Positions 34,596 to 47,778 of a stretch of 64,000 nucleotides of DNA are shown here, piece after piece. The notes under the pieces are model-generated. The model made no database searches and was not told the DNA's origin. It worked only from the letters and a program-made list of their open reading frames with translations. How positions within the stretch are numbered: the first letter of the stretch is position 1; each line of letters starts with the position of its first letter. A program made the translations under genes and the position numbers. Source of the DNA: Liolophura sinensis (Eukaryota; Mollusca; Polyplacophora; Chitonida; Chitonidae); assembly GCF_032854445.1 (NCBI RefSeq), contig NW_027018055.1, forward strand, positions 35,715-99,714, in the 5' to 3' direction.

Positions 34596-37500
34596 AACAT
34601 ATAGTCAAAAGTTGAATATAGTAATGACCAGTCGCGATTGTACAGAGTACAGTGTAGCCGGTTTCAATTAACAAAAAGACCAGGCAAAAATGCAAAAGTG
34701 GAAAAAATGATCCAGTGCTACTACTAAGGGGCTAATCCGACGTATTTTGTGACGAGAAATCGAATGGTGCAATCCGCGTTGCTCTCCGACCAATACTTTT
34801 GGCTGTAGCGACAATTCAATGATCATTTATGTCATAATCACGTGCCCAGCAACGGCTCTTACTCCATGGAAACCAGGGATATTTGCAATTTTTTAACAGC
34901 TGCCGATGCCTGGCCCAATTCCGCATCTTTTGGCACCTTATTCATGTGGGTCTGTTGTCAGTTGTACTTTTTACAGCAGACTGTATCAAGTACCTTGTGT
35001 TTTTTATGTACAAATGGTCTGGTTTTTCTACACGTAGATAAAGACAATGAGATTGTCTTGGACTTAGAAATAAGACAATTCCTGGGTGAGTTAAATGGGC
35101 TTAGCCCAAAGATTTGTCGTCTTCTGGGCTACCGAAGGGCACATAACTTATAGTCAAAAGTTGAATATAGTAATGACCAGTCGCGATTGTACAGAGTACA
35201 GTGTAGCCGGCTTCAATTAACAAAAAGACCAGGCAAAAATGCAAAAGTGGAAAAACTGTTCCAGTGCTACTAGTAAGAGGCTAATCCGACGTATTTTGTG
35301 ACGAGAAATCGAATGGTGCAATCCCGTTGCTCTCCGACCAATACTTTTGGCTGTAGCGACAATTGAATGATCATTTATGTCATAATCACGTGCGTAGCAA
35401 CGGCTCTTACTCCATGGAAACCAGGGAAATTTGCAATTTTTCAACAGCTGCCGATGCCTGGCTCAATTCCGCATCTTTTGGCACCTTACTGAAGTGGGTC
35501 AGTGTTCAGTTGTACTTTTTACAGCAGACTGTATCAAGTAACTTGTGTTTTTCATGAACAAATGGTGTGGTTTTTTCTACACGTAGATAAAGACATTGAG
35601 ATTGTCTTCGACTTAGAAGTAAGGCAATTGCTGGGTGAGTTAAATGGGCTTAGCCCAAAGATTTGACGTCTTCTGGGTGAAAGAAGGGGCACATAACATA
35701 TAGTCAAAAGTTGAATATAGTAATGACCAGTCGCGATGGTACATAGTACAGTGTAGCCGATTTCAATTAACAAAAAGACCAGGCAAAAATGCAAAATTGG
35801 AAAAATTGTTCCAGTGCTGCTGACAAGAGAGGCTAATCCGACGTATTTTGTGACGACAAATCGAATGGTGCAATCCGCGTTGCTCTCCGACCAATACTTT
35901 TGGCTGTAGTGACAATTAAATGATCATTGATGTCATAATCACGTGCCCAGCAACGCTCTTACTCCATGGAAACCAGGAAAATTTGCAATTTTTCAACAGC
36001 TGCCGATGCCTGGCCCAATTCCGCATCTTTTGGCACCTTATTCATGTGGGTCTGTTGTCAGTTTGTACTTTTTACAGCAGACTGTATCAAGTACCTTGTG
36101 TTTTTTATGTACAAATGGTGTGGTTTTTCTACACGTAGATAAAGACAATGAGATTGTCTTGGACTTAGAAATAAGACAATTCCTGGGTGAGTTAAATGGG
36201 CTTAGCCCAAAGATTTGACGTCTTCTGGGTTACCGAAGGGCACATAACATATAGTCAAAAGTTGAATATAGTAATGACCAGTCGCGATGGTACATAGTAC
36301 GGTGTAGCCGATTTCAATTAACAAAAAGACCAGGCAAAAATGCAAAATTGGAAAAATTGTTCCAGTGCTGCTGACAAGAGGCTAATCCGACGTATTTTGT
36401 GACGACAAATCGAATGGTGCAAACCGCGTTGCTCTCCGACCAATACTTTTGGCTGTAGTGACAATTGAGTTATCATTTATGTCATAATCACGTGCCCAGC
36501 AACGGCTCTTACTCCATGGAAACCAGGGAAATTTGCAATTTTTTAACAGCTGCCGATGCCTGGCTAAATTCCGCATCTTTTGGCACCTTATAAATGTGGG
36601 TCAGTGTTTAGTTGTACTTTTTACAGCAGACTGTATCAAGTACCTTGTGTTTTTTATGTACAAATGGTCTGGTTTTTCTACACGTAAATAAAGACAATGA
36701 GATTGTCTTGGACTTAGAAATAAGACAATTGTTGGGTGAGTTAAATGGGCTTGGCCCAAAAATTTCAGGTCTTCTGGGCTACCGAAGGGCACATAACATA
36801 TAGTCAAAAGTTGAATATAGTAATGACCAGTCGCGATTGTACAGAGTACAGTGTAGCCGGTTTCAATTAACAAAAAGACATGGCAAAAATGCAAAAGTGG
36901 AAAAAATGATCCAGTGCTACTAGTAAGGGGCTAATCCGACGTATTTTGTGACGAGAAATCGAATGGTGCAATCCGCGTTGCTCTCCGACCAATACTTTTG
37001 GCTGTAGCGACAATTCAATGATCATTTATGTCATAATCACGTGCCCAGCAACGGCTCTTACTCCATGGAAACCAGGGATATTTGCAATTTTTTAACAGCT
37101 GCCGATGCCTGGCCCAATTCCGCATCTTTTGGCACCTTATTCATGTGGGTCTGTTGTCAGTTGTACTTTTTACAGCAGACTGTATCAAGTACCTTGTGTT
37201 TTTTATGTACAAATGGTCTGGTTTTTCTACACGTAGATAAAGACAATGAGATTGTCTTGGACTTAGAAATAAGACAATTCCTGGGTGAGTTAAATGGGCT
37301 GAGCCCAAAGATTTGTCGTCTTCTGGGCTACCGAAGGGCACATAACTTATAGTCAAAAGTTGAATATAGTAATGACCAGTCGCGATTGTACAGAGTACAG
37401 TGTAGCCGGCTTCAATTAACAAAAAGACCAGGCAAAAATGCAAAAGTGGAAAAACTGTTCCAGTGCTACTAGTAAGAGGCTAATCCGACGTATTTTGTGA

Positions 37501-38991
37501 CGAGAAATCGAATGGTGCAATCCCCGTTGCTCTCCGACCAATACTTTTGGCTGTAGCGACAATTGAATGATCATTTATGTCATAATCACGTGCGTAGCAA
37601 CGGCTCTTACTCCATGGAAACCAGGGAAATTTGCAATTTTTCAACAGCTGCCGATGCCTGGCTCAATTCCGCATCTTTTGGCACCTTACTGAAGTGGGTC
37701 AGTGTTCAGTTGTACTTTTTACAGCAGACTGTATCAAGTAACTTGTGTTTTTCATGAACAAATGGTGTGGTTTTTCTACACGTAGATAAAGACATTGAGA
37801 TTGTCTTGGACTTAGAAATAAGGGCAATTGCTGGGTGAGTTAAATGGGCTTGGCCCAAAAATTTGACGTCTTCTGGGTGAAAGAAGGGCACATAACATAT
37901 AGTCAAAAGTTGAATATAGTAATGACCAGTCGCGATGGTACATAGTACAGTGTAGCCGATTTCAATTAACAAAAAGACCAGGCAAAAATGCAAAATTGGA
38001 AAAATTGTTCCAGTGCTGCTGACAAGAGGCTAATCCGACGTATTTTGTGACGACAAATCGAATGGTGCAATCCGCGTTGCTCTCCGACCAATACTTTTGG
38101 CTGTAGTGACAATTAAATGATCATTGATGTCATAATCACGTGCCCAGCAACGGCTCTTACTCCATGGAAACCAGGAAAATTTGCAATTTTTCAACAGCTG
38201 CCGATGCCTGGCCCAATTCCGCATCTTTTGGCACCTTATTCATGTGGGTCTGTTGTCAGTTGTACTTTTTACAGCAGACTGTATCAAGTACCTTGTGTTT
38301 TTTATGTACAAATGGTGTGGTTTTTCTACACGTAGATAAAGACAATGAGATTGTCTTGGACTTAGAAATAAGACAATTCCTGGGTGAGTTAAATGGGCTT
38401 AGCCCAAAGATTTGACGTCTTCTGGGTTACCGAAGGGCACATAACATATAGTCAAAAGTTGAATATAGTAATGACCAGTCGCGATGGTACATAGTACGGT
38501 GTAGCCGATTTCAATTAACAAAAAGACCAGGCAAAAATGCAAAATTGGAAAAATTGTTCCAGTGCTGCTGACAAGAGGCTAATCCGACGTATTTTGTGAC
38601 GACAAATCGAATGGTGCAAACCGCGTTGCTCTCCGACCAATACTTTTGGCTGTAGTGACAATTGAATGATCATTTATGTCATAATCACGTGCCCAGCAAC
38701 GGCTCTTACTCCATGGAAACCAGGGAAATTTGCAATTTTTTAACAGCTGCCGATGCCTGGCTAAATTCCGCATCTTTTGGCACCTTATAAATGTGGGTCA
38801 GTGTTTAGTTGAACTTTTTACAGCAGACTGTATCAAGTACCTTGTGTTTTTTATGTACAAATGGTCTGGTTTTTCTACACGTAAATAAAGACAATGAGAT
38901 TGTCTTGCACTTAGAAATAAGACAATTCCTGGGTGAGTTAAATGGGCTTAGCCCAAAGATTTGTCGTCTTCTGGGCTACCGAAGGGCACAT
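34596..38991 (+). repeat. Tandem pair of 4-monomer higher-order units
   Basis: Unit 1 is 34596-36794 (2199 bp) with starts 34596, 35145, 35695 and 36246. Unit 2 is 36795-38991 (2197 bp) with starts 36795, 37344, 37894 and 38443. Order in each: C type (CCGGTTTC, ATGATCCAGTG, AAGGGGC), D type, E type (CAATTAAATGATC, GGAAAATTTGC), then a CATAGTACGGTG monomer. D lacks the usual GAATTT form here and reads GAAATCGAATGG. The CATAGTACGGTG monomer also occurs at 20309. Copies differ mostly at isolated bases or one-base indels, so the duplication is recent. Confidence 0.9.
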
Positions 38992-41737
38992 AACTTATAG
39001 TCAAAAGTTGAATATAGTAATGACCAGTCGCGATTGTACAGAGTACAGTGTAGCCGGCTTCAATTAACAAAAAGACCAGGCAAAAATGCAAAAGTGGAAA
39101 AAACTGTTCCAGTGCTACTAGTGAGAGGCTAATCCGACGTATTTTGTGACGAGAATTTAAATGGTGCAATCCCCGTTGCTCTCCGACCAATACTTTTGGC
39201 TGTAGCGACAATTGAATGATCATTTATGTCATAATCACGTGCGTAGCAACGGCTCTTACTCCATGGAAACCAGGGAAATTTGCAATTTTTCAACAGCTGC
39301 CGATGCCTGGCTCAATTCCGCATCTTTTGGCACCTTACTGAAGTGGGTCAGTGTTCAGTTGTACTTTTTACAGCAGACTGTATCAAGTAACTTGTGTTTT
39401 TCATGAACAAATGGTGTGGTTTTTCTACACGTAGATAAAGACATTGAGATTGTCTTCGACTTAGAAGTAAGGCAATTGCTGGGTGAGTTAAATGGGCTTA
39501 GCCCAAAGATTTGACGTCTTCTGGGTTAAAGAAGGGCACATAACATATAGTCAAAAGTTGAATATAGTAATGACCAGTCGCGATGGTACATAGTACAGTG
39601 CAGCCGATTTCAATTAACAAAAAGACCAGGCAAAAATGCAAAATTGGAAAAATTGTTCCAGTGCTGCTGACAAGAGGCTAATCCGACGTATTTTGTGACG
39701 ACAAATCGAATGGTGCAATCCGCGTTGCTCTCCGACCAATACTTTTGGTTGTAGTGACAATTGAATGATCATTGATGTCATAATCACGTGCCCAGCAACG
39801 GCTCTTACTCCATGGAAACCAGGAAAATTTGCAATTTTTCAACAGCTGCCGATGCCTGGCTAAATTCCGCATCTTTTGGCACCTTATTCATGTGGGTCCG
39901 TTGTCAGTTGTACTTTTTACAGCAGACTGTATCAAGTACCTTGTGATTTTTATGTACAAAAGGTGTGGTTTTTCTACACGTAAATAAAGACATTGAGATT
40001 GTCTTGCACTTAGAAGTAACACAATTGCTGGGTGAGTTAAATGCGCTTAGCCCAAAGATTTCAGGTCTTCTGGGCTACCAAAGGGCACATAACTTATAGT
40101 CAAAAGTTGAATATAGTAATGACCAGTCGCGATTGTACAGAGTACAGTGTAGTCGATTTCAATTAACAAAAAGACCAGGCAAAAATGCAAAAGTGGAAAA
40201 ACTGTTCCCGTGTTGCTGGTAAGAGGCTAATCCGACGTATTTTGTGACGAAAAATCGAATGGTGCAAACCGCGTTGCTCTCCGACCAATACTTTTGGCTG
40301 TAGCGACAATTGAATGATCATTGATGTCATAATCACGTGCCCAGCAACGGCTCTTACTCCATGGAAACCAGGGAAATTTGCAATTTTTTAACAGCTGCCG
40401 ATGCCTGGCTAAATTCCGCATCTTTTGGCACCTTATAAATGTGGGTCAGTGTTTAGTTGTACTTTTTACAGCAGACTGTATCAAGTACCTTGTGTTTTTT
40501 ATGTACAAATGGTGTGGTTTTTCTACACGTAGATAAAGACAATGAGATTGTCTTGGACTTAGAAATAAGACAATTCCTAGGTGAGTTAAATGGGCTTAGC
40601 CCAAAGATTTGTCGTCTTCTGGGCTACCGAAGGGCACATAACTTATAGTCAAAAGTTGAATATAGTAATGACCAGTCGCGATTGTACAGAGTACAGTGTA
40701 GCCGGCTTCAATTAACAAAAAGACCAGGCAAAAATGCAAAAGTGGAAAAACTGTTCCAGTGCTACTAGTAAGAGGCTAATCCGACGTATTTTGTGACGAG
40801 AATTTAAATGGTGCAATCCCCGTTGCTCTCCGACCAATACTTTTGGCTGTAGCGACAATTGAATGATCATTTATGTCATAATCACGTGCGTAGCAACGGC
40901 TCTTACTCCATGGAAACCAGGGAAATTTGCAATTTTTCAACAGCTGCCGATGCCTGGCTCAATTCCGCATCTTTTGGCACCTTACTGAAGTGGGTCAGTG
41001 TTCAGTTGTACTTTTTACAGCAGACTGTATCAAGTAACTTGTGTTTTTCATGAACAAATGGTGTGGTTTTTCTACACGTAGATAAAGACATTGAGATTGT
41101 CTTGCACTTAGAAGTAAGGCAATTGCTGGGTGAGTTAAATGGGCTTAGCCCAAAGATTTCAGGTCTTCTGGGTTAAAGAAGGGCACATAACATATAGTCA
41201 AAAGTTGAATATAGTAATGACCAGTCGCGATTGTACAGAGTACAGTGCAGCCGATTTCAATTAACAAAAAGACCAGGCAAAAATGCAAAATTGGAAAAAT
41301 TGTTCCAGTGCTGCTGACAAGAGGCTAATCCGACGTATTTTGTGACGACAAATCGAATGGTGCAATCCGCGTTGCTCTCCGACCAATACTTTTGGTTGTA
41401 GTGACAATTGAATGATCATTGATGTCATAATCACGTGCCCAGCAACGGCTCTTACTCCATGGAAACCAGGAAAATTTGCAATTTTTCAACAGCTGCCGAT
41501 GCCTGGCTAAATTCCGCATCTTTTGGCACCTTATTCATGTGGGTCCGTTGTCAGTTGTACTTTTTACAGCAGACTGTATCAAGTACCTTGTGATTTTTAT
41601 GTACAAAAGGTGTGGTTTTTCTACACGTAAATAAAGACATTGAGATTGTCTTGCACTTAGAAGTAACACAATTGCTGGGTGAGTTAAATGCGCTTAGCCC
41701 AAAGATTTCAGGTCTTCTGGGCTACCGAAGAGCACAT
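38992..41737 (+). repeat. Monomers M72-M76 (D-E-B-D-E)
   Basis: Starts: 38992, 39542, 40091, 40640, 41189. M72-M74 match M40-M42 (D with CTAGTGAGAGGC, E with CAGTGCAGCC and GGTTGTAG, then B). M75-M76 match M45-M46. The order D-E-B-D-E here, compared with D-E-B-D-E-D-E at 21407-25255, shows loss or gain of one D-E dimer between the two regions. Confidence 0.85.
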
Positions 41738-44700
41738 AACTTATAGTCAAAAGTTGAATATAGTAATGACCAGTCGCGATTGTACAGAGTACAGTGTAGC
41801 CGATTTCAATTAACAAAAAGACCAGGCAAAAATGCAAAAGTGGAAAAACTGTCCCAGTGCTGCTGGTAAGAGGCTAATCCGACGTATTTTGTGACGAGAA
41901 ATCGAATGGTGCAAACCGCGTTGCTCTCCGACCAATACTTTTCGCTGTAGGGACATTTGAATGATCATTGATGTCATAATCACGTGCCCAGCAACGGCTC
42001 TTACTCCATGGAAACCAGGGATATTTGCAATTTTTCAACAGCTGCCGATGCCTGGCCCAATTCCGCATCCTTTGGCACCTTATTCATGTGGGTCTGTGGT
42101 CAGTTGAACTTTTTACAGCAGACTGTATCAAGTACCTTGTGTTTTTTTCGTACAAATGGTCTGGTTTTTCTACACGTAGATAAAGACATTGAGATTGTCT
42201 TGGACTTAGAAGTAAGACAATTGCTGGGTGAGTTAAATGGGCTTAGTTCAAAGATTTGACGTCTTCTGGGCTACCGAAGGGCACATAACTTATAGTCAAA
42301 AGTTGAATATAGTAATGACCAGTCGCGATTGTACAGAGTACAGTGTAGCCGATTTCAATTAACAAAAAGACCAGGTAAAAATGCAAAAGTGGAAAAAATG
42401 ATCCAGTGCTGCTGACAAAAAACTATTCCGACGTATTTTGTGACGAGAAATCGAATGGTGCAAACCGCGTTGCTCTCCGACCAATACTTTTCGCTGTAGG
42501 GACATTTGAATGATCATTGATGTCATAATCACGTGCCCAGCAACGGCTCTTACTCCATGGAAACCAGGGATATTTGCAATTTTTCAACAGCTGCCGATGC
42601 CTGGCCCAATTTCGCATCTTTTGTCACCTGATAAATGTGGGTCAGTGTTCAGTTGTACTTTTTATAGCAGACTGTATCAAGTACCTTGTGATTTTTATGT
42701 AGAAAAGGTGTGGTTTTTCTACACGTAGATAAAGACATTGAGATTGTCTTGCACTTAGAAGTAAGACAATTGCTGGGTGAGTTAAATGGGCTTGGCCCAA
42801 AGATTTGACGTCTTCTGGGCTACCGAAGGGCACATAACTTATAGTCAAAAGTTGAATATAGTAATGACCAGTCGCGATTGTACAGAGTACAGTGTAGCCG
42901 ATTTCAATTAACAAAAAGACCAGGTAAAAATGCAAAAGTGGAAAAAACTGTTCCAGTGCTGCTGACAAGAGGCTAATCCGACGTATTTTGTGACGAGAAA
43001 TCCAAGGGTACAAACCGTGTTGCTCTCCGACCAATACTTTTGGCTGTAGTGACAATTTAATGATCATTTATGTCATAATCACGTGCCCAGCAACGGCTCT
43101 TACTCCATGGAAACCAGGGAAATTTGCAATTGTTCAACAGCTGCCGATGCCTGGCTCAATTCCGCATCTTTTGGCACCTTACTGAAGTGTGTCAGTGTTC
43201 AGTTGTACTTTTTACAGCAGACTGTATCAAGTACCTTGTGTTTTTCACGTACAAATGGTGTGGTTTTTCTGCACGCAGATAAAGACATTGAGATTGTCTT
43301 GCACTTAGAAGTAAGGCAATTGCTGGGTGAGTTAAATGGGCTTGGCCCAAAGATTTGACGTCTTCTGGGCTACCGAAGGGCATATAACTTATAGTCAAAA
43401 GTTGAATATACTAATGACCAGTCGCGATTGTACAGAGTACAGTGTAGCCGATTTCAATAAACAAAAAGACCAGGTAAAAATGCAAAAGTGGAAAAACTGT
43501 TCCAGTGCAGCTGGTAAGAGGCTAATCCGACGTATTTTGTGACGAGAAATCGAATGGTGCAAACCGCGTTGCTCTCCGACCAATACTTTTCGCTGTAGGG
43601 ACATTTGAATGATCATTGATGTCATAATCACGTGCCCAGCAACGGCTCTTACTCCATGGAAACCAGGGATATTTGCAATTTTTCAACAGCTGCCGATGCC
43701 TGGCCCAATTTCGCATCTTTTGGCACCTTATAAATGTGGGTCAGTGTTCAGTTGTACTTTTTACAGCAGACTGTATCAAGTACCTTGTGATTTTTATGTA
43801 GAAAAGGTGTGGTTTTTCTACACGTAGATAAAGACATTGAGATTGTCTTGCACTTAGAAGTAAGACAATTGCTGGGTGAGTTAAATGGGCTTGGCCCAAA
43901 GATTTGACGTCTTCTGGGCTACCGAAGGGCACATAACTTATAGTCAAAAGTTGAATATAGTAATGACCAGTCGCGATTGTACAGAGTACAGTGTAGCCGA
44001 TTTCAATTAACAAAAAGACCAGGTAAAAATGCAAAAGTGGAAAAACTGTTCCAGTGCTGCTGACAAGAGGCTAATCCGACGTATTTTGTGACGAGAAATC
44101 CAAGGGTACAAACCGTGTTGCTCTCCGACCAATACTTTTGGCTGTAGTGACAATTTAATGATCATTGATGTCATAATCACGTGCCCAGCAACGGCTCTTA
44201 CTCCATGGAAACCAGGGAAATTTGCAATTTTTCAACAGCTGCCGATGCCTGGCTCAATTCCGCATCTTTTGGCACCTTACTGAAGTGTGTCAGTGTTCAG
44301 TTGTACTTTTTACAGCAGACTGTATCAAGTACCTTGTGTTTTTCACGTACAAATGGTGTGGTTTTTCTGCACGCAGATAAAGACATTGAGATTGTCTTGC
44401 ACTTAGAAGTAAGGCAATTGCTGGGTGAGTTAAATGGGCTTGGCCCAAAGATTTGACGTCTTCTGGGCTACCGAAGGGCATATAACTTATAGTCAAAAGT
44501 TGAATATACTAATGACCAGTCGCGATTGTACAGAGTACAGTGTAGCCGATTTCAATAAACAAAAAAGACCAGGCAAAAATGCAAAAGTGGAAAAACTGTT
44601 CCAGTGCTGCTGGTAAGAGGCTAATCCGACGTATTTTGTGGCGAGAAATCGAATGGTGCAAACCGCGTTGCTCTCCGACCAATACTTTTGGCTGTAATGA

Positions 44701-45033
44701 CATTTGAATGATCATTGATGTCATAATCACGTGCCCAGCAACGGCTCTTACTCCATGGAAACCAGGGATATTTGCAATTTTTTAACAGCTGCCGATGCCT
44801 GGCCCAATTCCGCATCTTTTGGCACCTTATTCATGTGGGTCTGTGGTCAGTTGAACTTTTTACAGCAGACTGTATCAAGTACCTTGTGTTTTTTTCGTAC
44901 AAATGGTCTGGTTTTTCTACACGTAGATAAAGACATTGAGATTGTCTTGGACTTAGAAGTAAGACAATTGCTGGGTGAGTTAAATGGGCTTAGTTCAAAG
45001 ATTTGACGTCTTCTGGGCTACCGAAGGGCACAT
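41738..45033 (+). repeat. Monomers M77-M82, with a 2-monomer tandem duplication
   Basis: Starts: 41738, 42287, 42836, 43386, 43935, 44484. The segment from about 42440 to 43538 is repeated directly at about 43539-44637 with an offset of 1098-1099 bp. Shared rare states include AAATCCAAGGGTACAAACCG, TCTGCACGCAGATAAAG, GAAGTGTGTCAG, CATATAACTTATAG, GAATATACTAATG and TTTCAATAAACAAA. M77 and M82 share a 3' haplotype (GTGGTCAGTTGAAC, TTTTTTTCGTAC, GCTTAGTTCAAAG), so a larger, roughly 5-monomer exchange also framed the region. M78 contains CTATTCCGACG, seen also in M9. Confidence 0.85.
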
Positions 45034-47778
45034 AACTTATAGTCAAAAGTTGAATATAGTAATGACCAGTCGCGATTGTACAGAGTACAGTGTAGCCGAT
45101 TTCAATTAACTAAAAGACCAGGTAAAAATGCAAAAGTGGAAAAACTGTTCCAGTGCTGCTGGTAAGAGGCTAATCCGACGTATTTTGTGACGAGAAATCG
45201 AATGGTGCAAACCGCGTTGCTCTCCGACCAATACTTTTGGCTGTAGTGACAATTGAATGATCATTGATGTCATAATCACGTGCCCAGCAACGTCTCTTAC
45301 TTCATGGAAACCAGGGAAATTTGCAATTTTTCAACAGCTGCCGATGCCTGGCTAAATTTCGCATCTTTTGGCACCTTACTGAAGTGGGTCAGTGTTCAGT
45401 TGTACTTTTTACAGCAGACTGTATCAAGTACCTTGTGTTTTTCACGTACAAATGGTGTGGTTTTTCTACACGTAGATAAAGACATTGAGATTGTCTTGGA
45501 CTTAGAAATAAGACAATTGCTGGGTGAGTTAAATGGGCTTGGCCCAAAGATTTCAGGTCTTCTGGGCTACCGAATTGCACATAACTTATAGTCAATAGTT
45601 AAATATAGTAATGACCAGTCGCGATTGTACAGAGTACAGTGTAGCCGGTTTTAATTAACAAAATGACCAGGCAAAAATGCAAAAGTGGAAAAACTGTTCC
45701 AGTGCTACTAGTAAGAGTCTAATCCGACGTATTTTGTGACGAGAAATCGAATGGTGCAAACCGCGTTGCTCTCTGACCAATACTTTTGGGTGTAGAGGCA
45801 ATTGAATGATCATTGAGGTCATAATCACGTGCCCAGCAACGGCTCTTACTCCATGGAAACCAGGGATATTTGCAATTTTTTAACAGCTGCCGATGCCTGG
45901 CCCAATTCCGCATCTTTTGGCACATTATTCATGTGGGTCAGTGTTCCGTTGTACTTTTTACAGCAGACTGTATCAAGTACCTTGTGATTTTTATGTACAA
46001 AAGGTGTGGTTTTTCTACACGTAAATAAAGACATTGAGATTGTCTTGCACTTAGAAGTAACACAATTGCTGGGTGAGTTAAATGGGCTTAGCCCAAAGAT
46101 TTCAGGTCTTCTGGGCTACCGAAGGGCACATAACTTATAGTCAAAAGTTGAATATAGTAATGACCAGTCGCGATTGTACAGAGTACAGTGTAGCCGATTT
46201 CAATTAACAAAAAGACCAGGTAAAAATGCAAAAGTGGACAAACTGTTCCAGTGCAGCTGGTAAGAGGCTAATCCGACGTATTTTGTGACGAGAAATCGAA
46301 TGGTGCAAACCGCGTTGCTCTCCGACCAATACTTTTGGCTGTAGTGACAATTCAATAATCATTGATGTCATAATCACGTGCCCAGCAACGGCTCTTACTC
46401 CATGGAAACCAGGGAAATTTGCAATTTTTCAACAGCTGCCGATGCCTGGCTCAATTCCGCATCTTTTGGCACCTTACTAAACTGGGTCAGTGTTCAGTTG
46501 TACTTTTTACAGCAGACTGTTTCAAGTACCTTGTGTTTTTCATTTACAAATGGTGTGGTTTTTCTACACGTAGATAAAGACATTGAGATTGTCTTGCACT
46601 TAGAAGTAAGGCAATTGCTGGGTGAGTTAAATGGGCTTGGCCCAAAGATTTGTCGTCTTCTGGGCTACCAAAGGGCACATAACTTATAGTCAAAAGTTGA
46701 ATATAGTAATGACCAGTCGCGATTGTACAGAGTACAGTGTAGCCGATTTCAATTAACAAAAAGACCAGGTAAAAATGCAAAAGTGGAAAAACTGTTCCAG
46801 TGCAGCTGGTAAGAGGCTAATCCGACGTATTTTGTGACGAGAAATCGAATGGTGCAAACTGCGTTGCTCTCCGACCAATACTTTTGGCTGTAGTGACAAT
46901 TGAATGATCATTGATGTCATAATCACGTGCCCAGCAACGTCTCTTACTCCATGGAAACCAGGGAAATTTGCAATTTTTCAACAGCTGCCGATGCCTGGCT
47001 CAATTCCGCATCTTTTGGCACCTTACTGAAGTGGGTCAGTGTTCAGTTGTACTTTTTACAGCAGACTGTATCAAGTACCTTGTGTTTTTCATGAACAAAT
47101 GGTGTGGTTTTTCAACACGTAGATAAAGACATTGAGATTGTCTTGCACTTAGAAGTAAGGCAATTGCTGGGTGAGTTAAATGGGCATGGCCCAAAGATTT
47201 GTCGTCTTCTGGGCTACCGAAGGGCACATAACTTATAGTCAAAAGTTGAATATAGTAATGACCAGTCGCGATGGTACAGAGTACAGTGTAGCCGGTTTCA
47301 ATAAACAAAAACACCAGGCAAAAATGCAAAAGTGGAAAAACTGTTCCAGTGCTACTAGTAAGAGGCTAATCCGACGTATTTTGTGACGAGAAATCGAATG
47401 GTGCAATCCGCGTTGCTCTCCGACCAATACTTTTGGCTGTAGCGACAATTGAATGATCATTTATGTCATTATGATGTGCGTAGCAACGGCTCTTACTCCA
47501 TGGAAACCAGGGAAATTTGCAATTTTTCAACAGCTGCCGATGCCTGGCTCAATTCCGCATCTTTTGGCATCTGATAAATGTGGGTCAGTGTTCAGTTGTA
47601 CTTTTTACAGCAGACTGTATCAAGTACCTTGTGTTTTTCACGTACAAATGGTGTGGTTTTTCTTTACGTAGATAAAGACATTGAGATTGTTTTCGACTTA
47701 GAAGTAAGGCAATTGCTGGGTGAGTTAAATGGGCTTAGCCCAAAGATTTGACGTCTTCTGGGTTAAAGAAGGGCACAT
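45034..47778 (+). repeat. Block P copy 3 (M83-M87), two monomers fused
   Basis: Starts: 45034, 45583, 46132, 46681, 47230. M83 matches M20, including the CGAATTGCACAT junction. M84 is an M21/M22 hybrid. M85, M86 and M87 match M23, M24 and the first half of M25. From about 47560 M87 leaves the block P pattern and takes the CATCTGATAAATG cassette. Unlike copy 2, this copy keeps M24 and has almost no single-base indels: all its intervals are 549. Confidence 0.9.
45583..46131 (+). repeat. Hybrid monomer M84 (M21-type 5', M22-type 3')
   Basis: The 5' part has the M21 marks GTCAATAGTT, GAGTCTAATCC, CTCTCTGACC, GAGGTCATAATC and CACATTATTCATG. The 3' part has the M22 marks GTGTTCCGTTG, GATTTTTATGTACAAAAGG and CGTAAATAAAG. 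The switch falls in or beside ATGTGGGTC at 45931-45939. One full monomer length is missing compared with block P copy 1, as expected of an in-register crossover between neighbours. One inconsistency is GTGCCCAGC where M21 has GTGCGTAGC; a later conversion could explain it. Confidence 0.85.
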
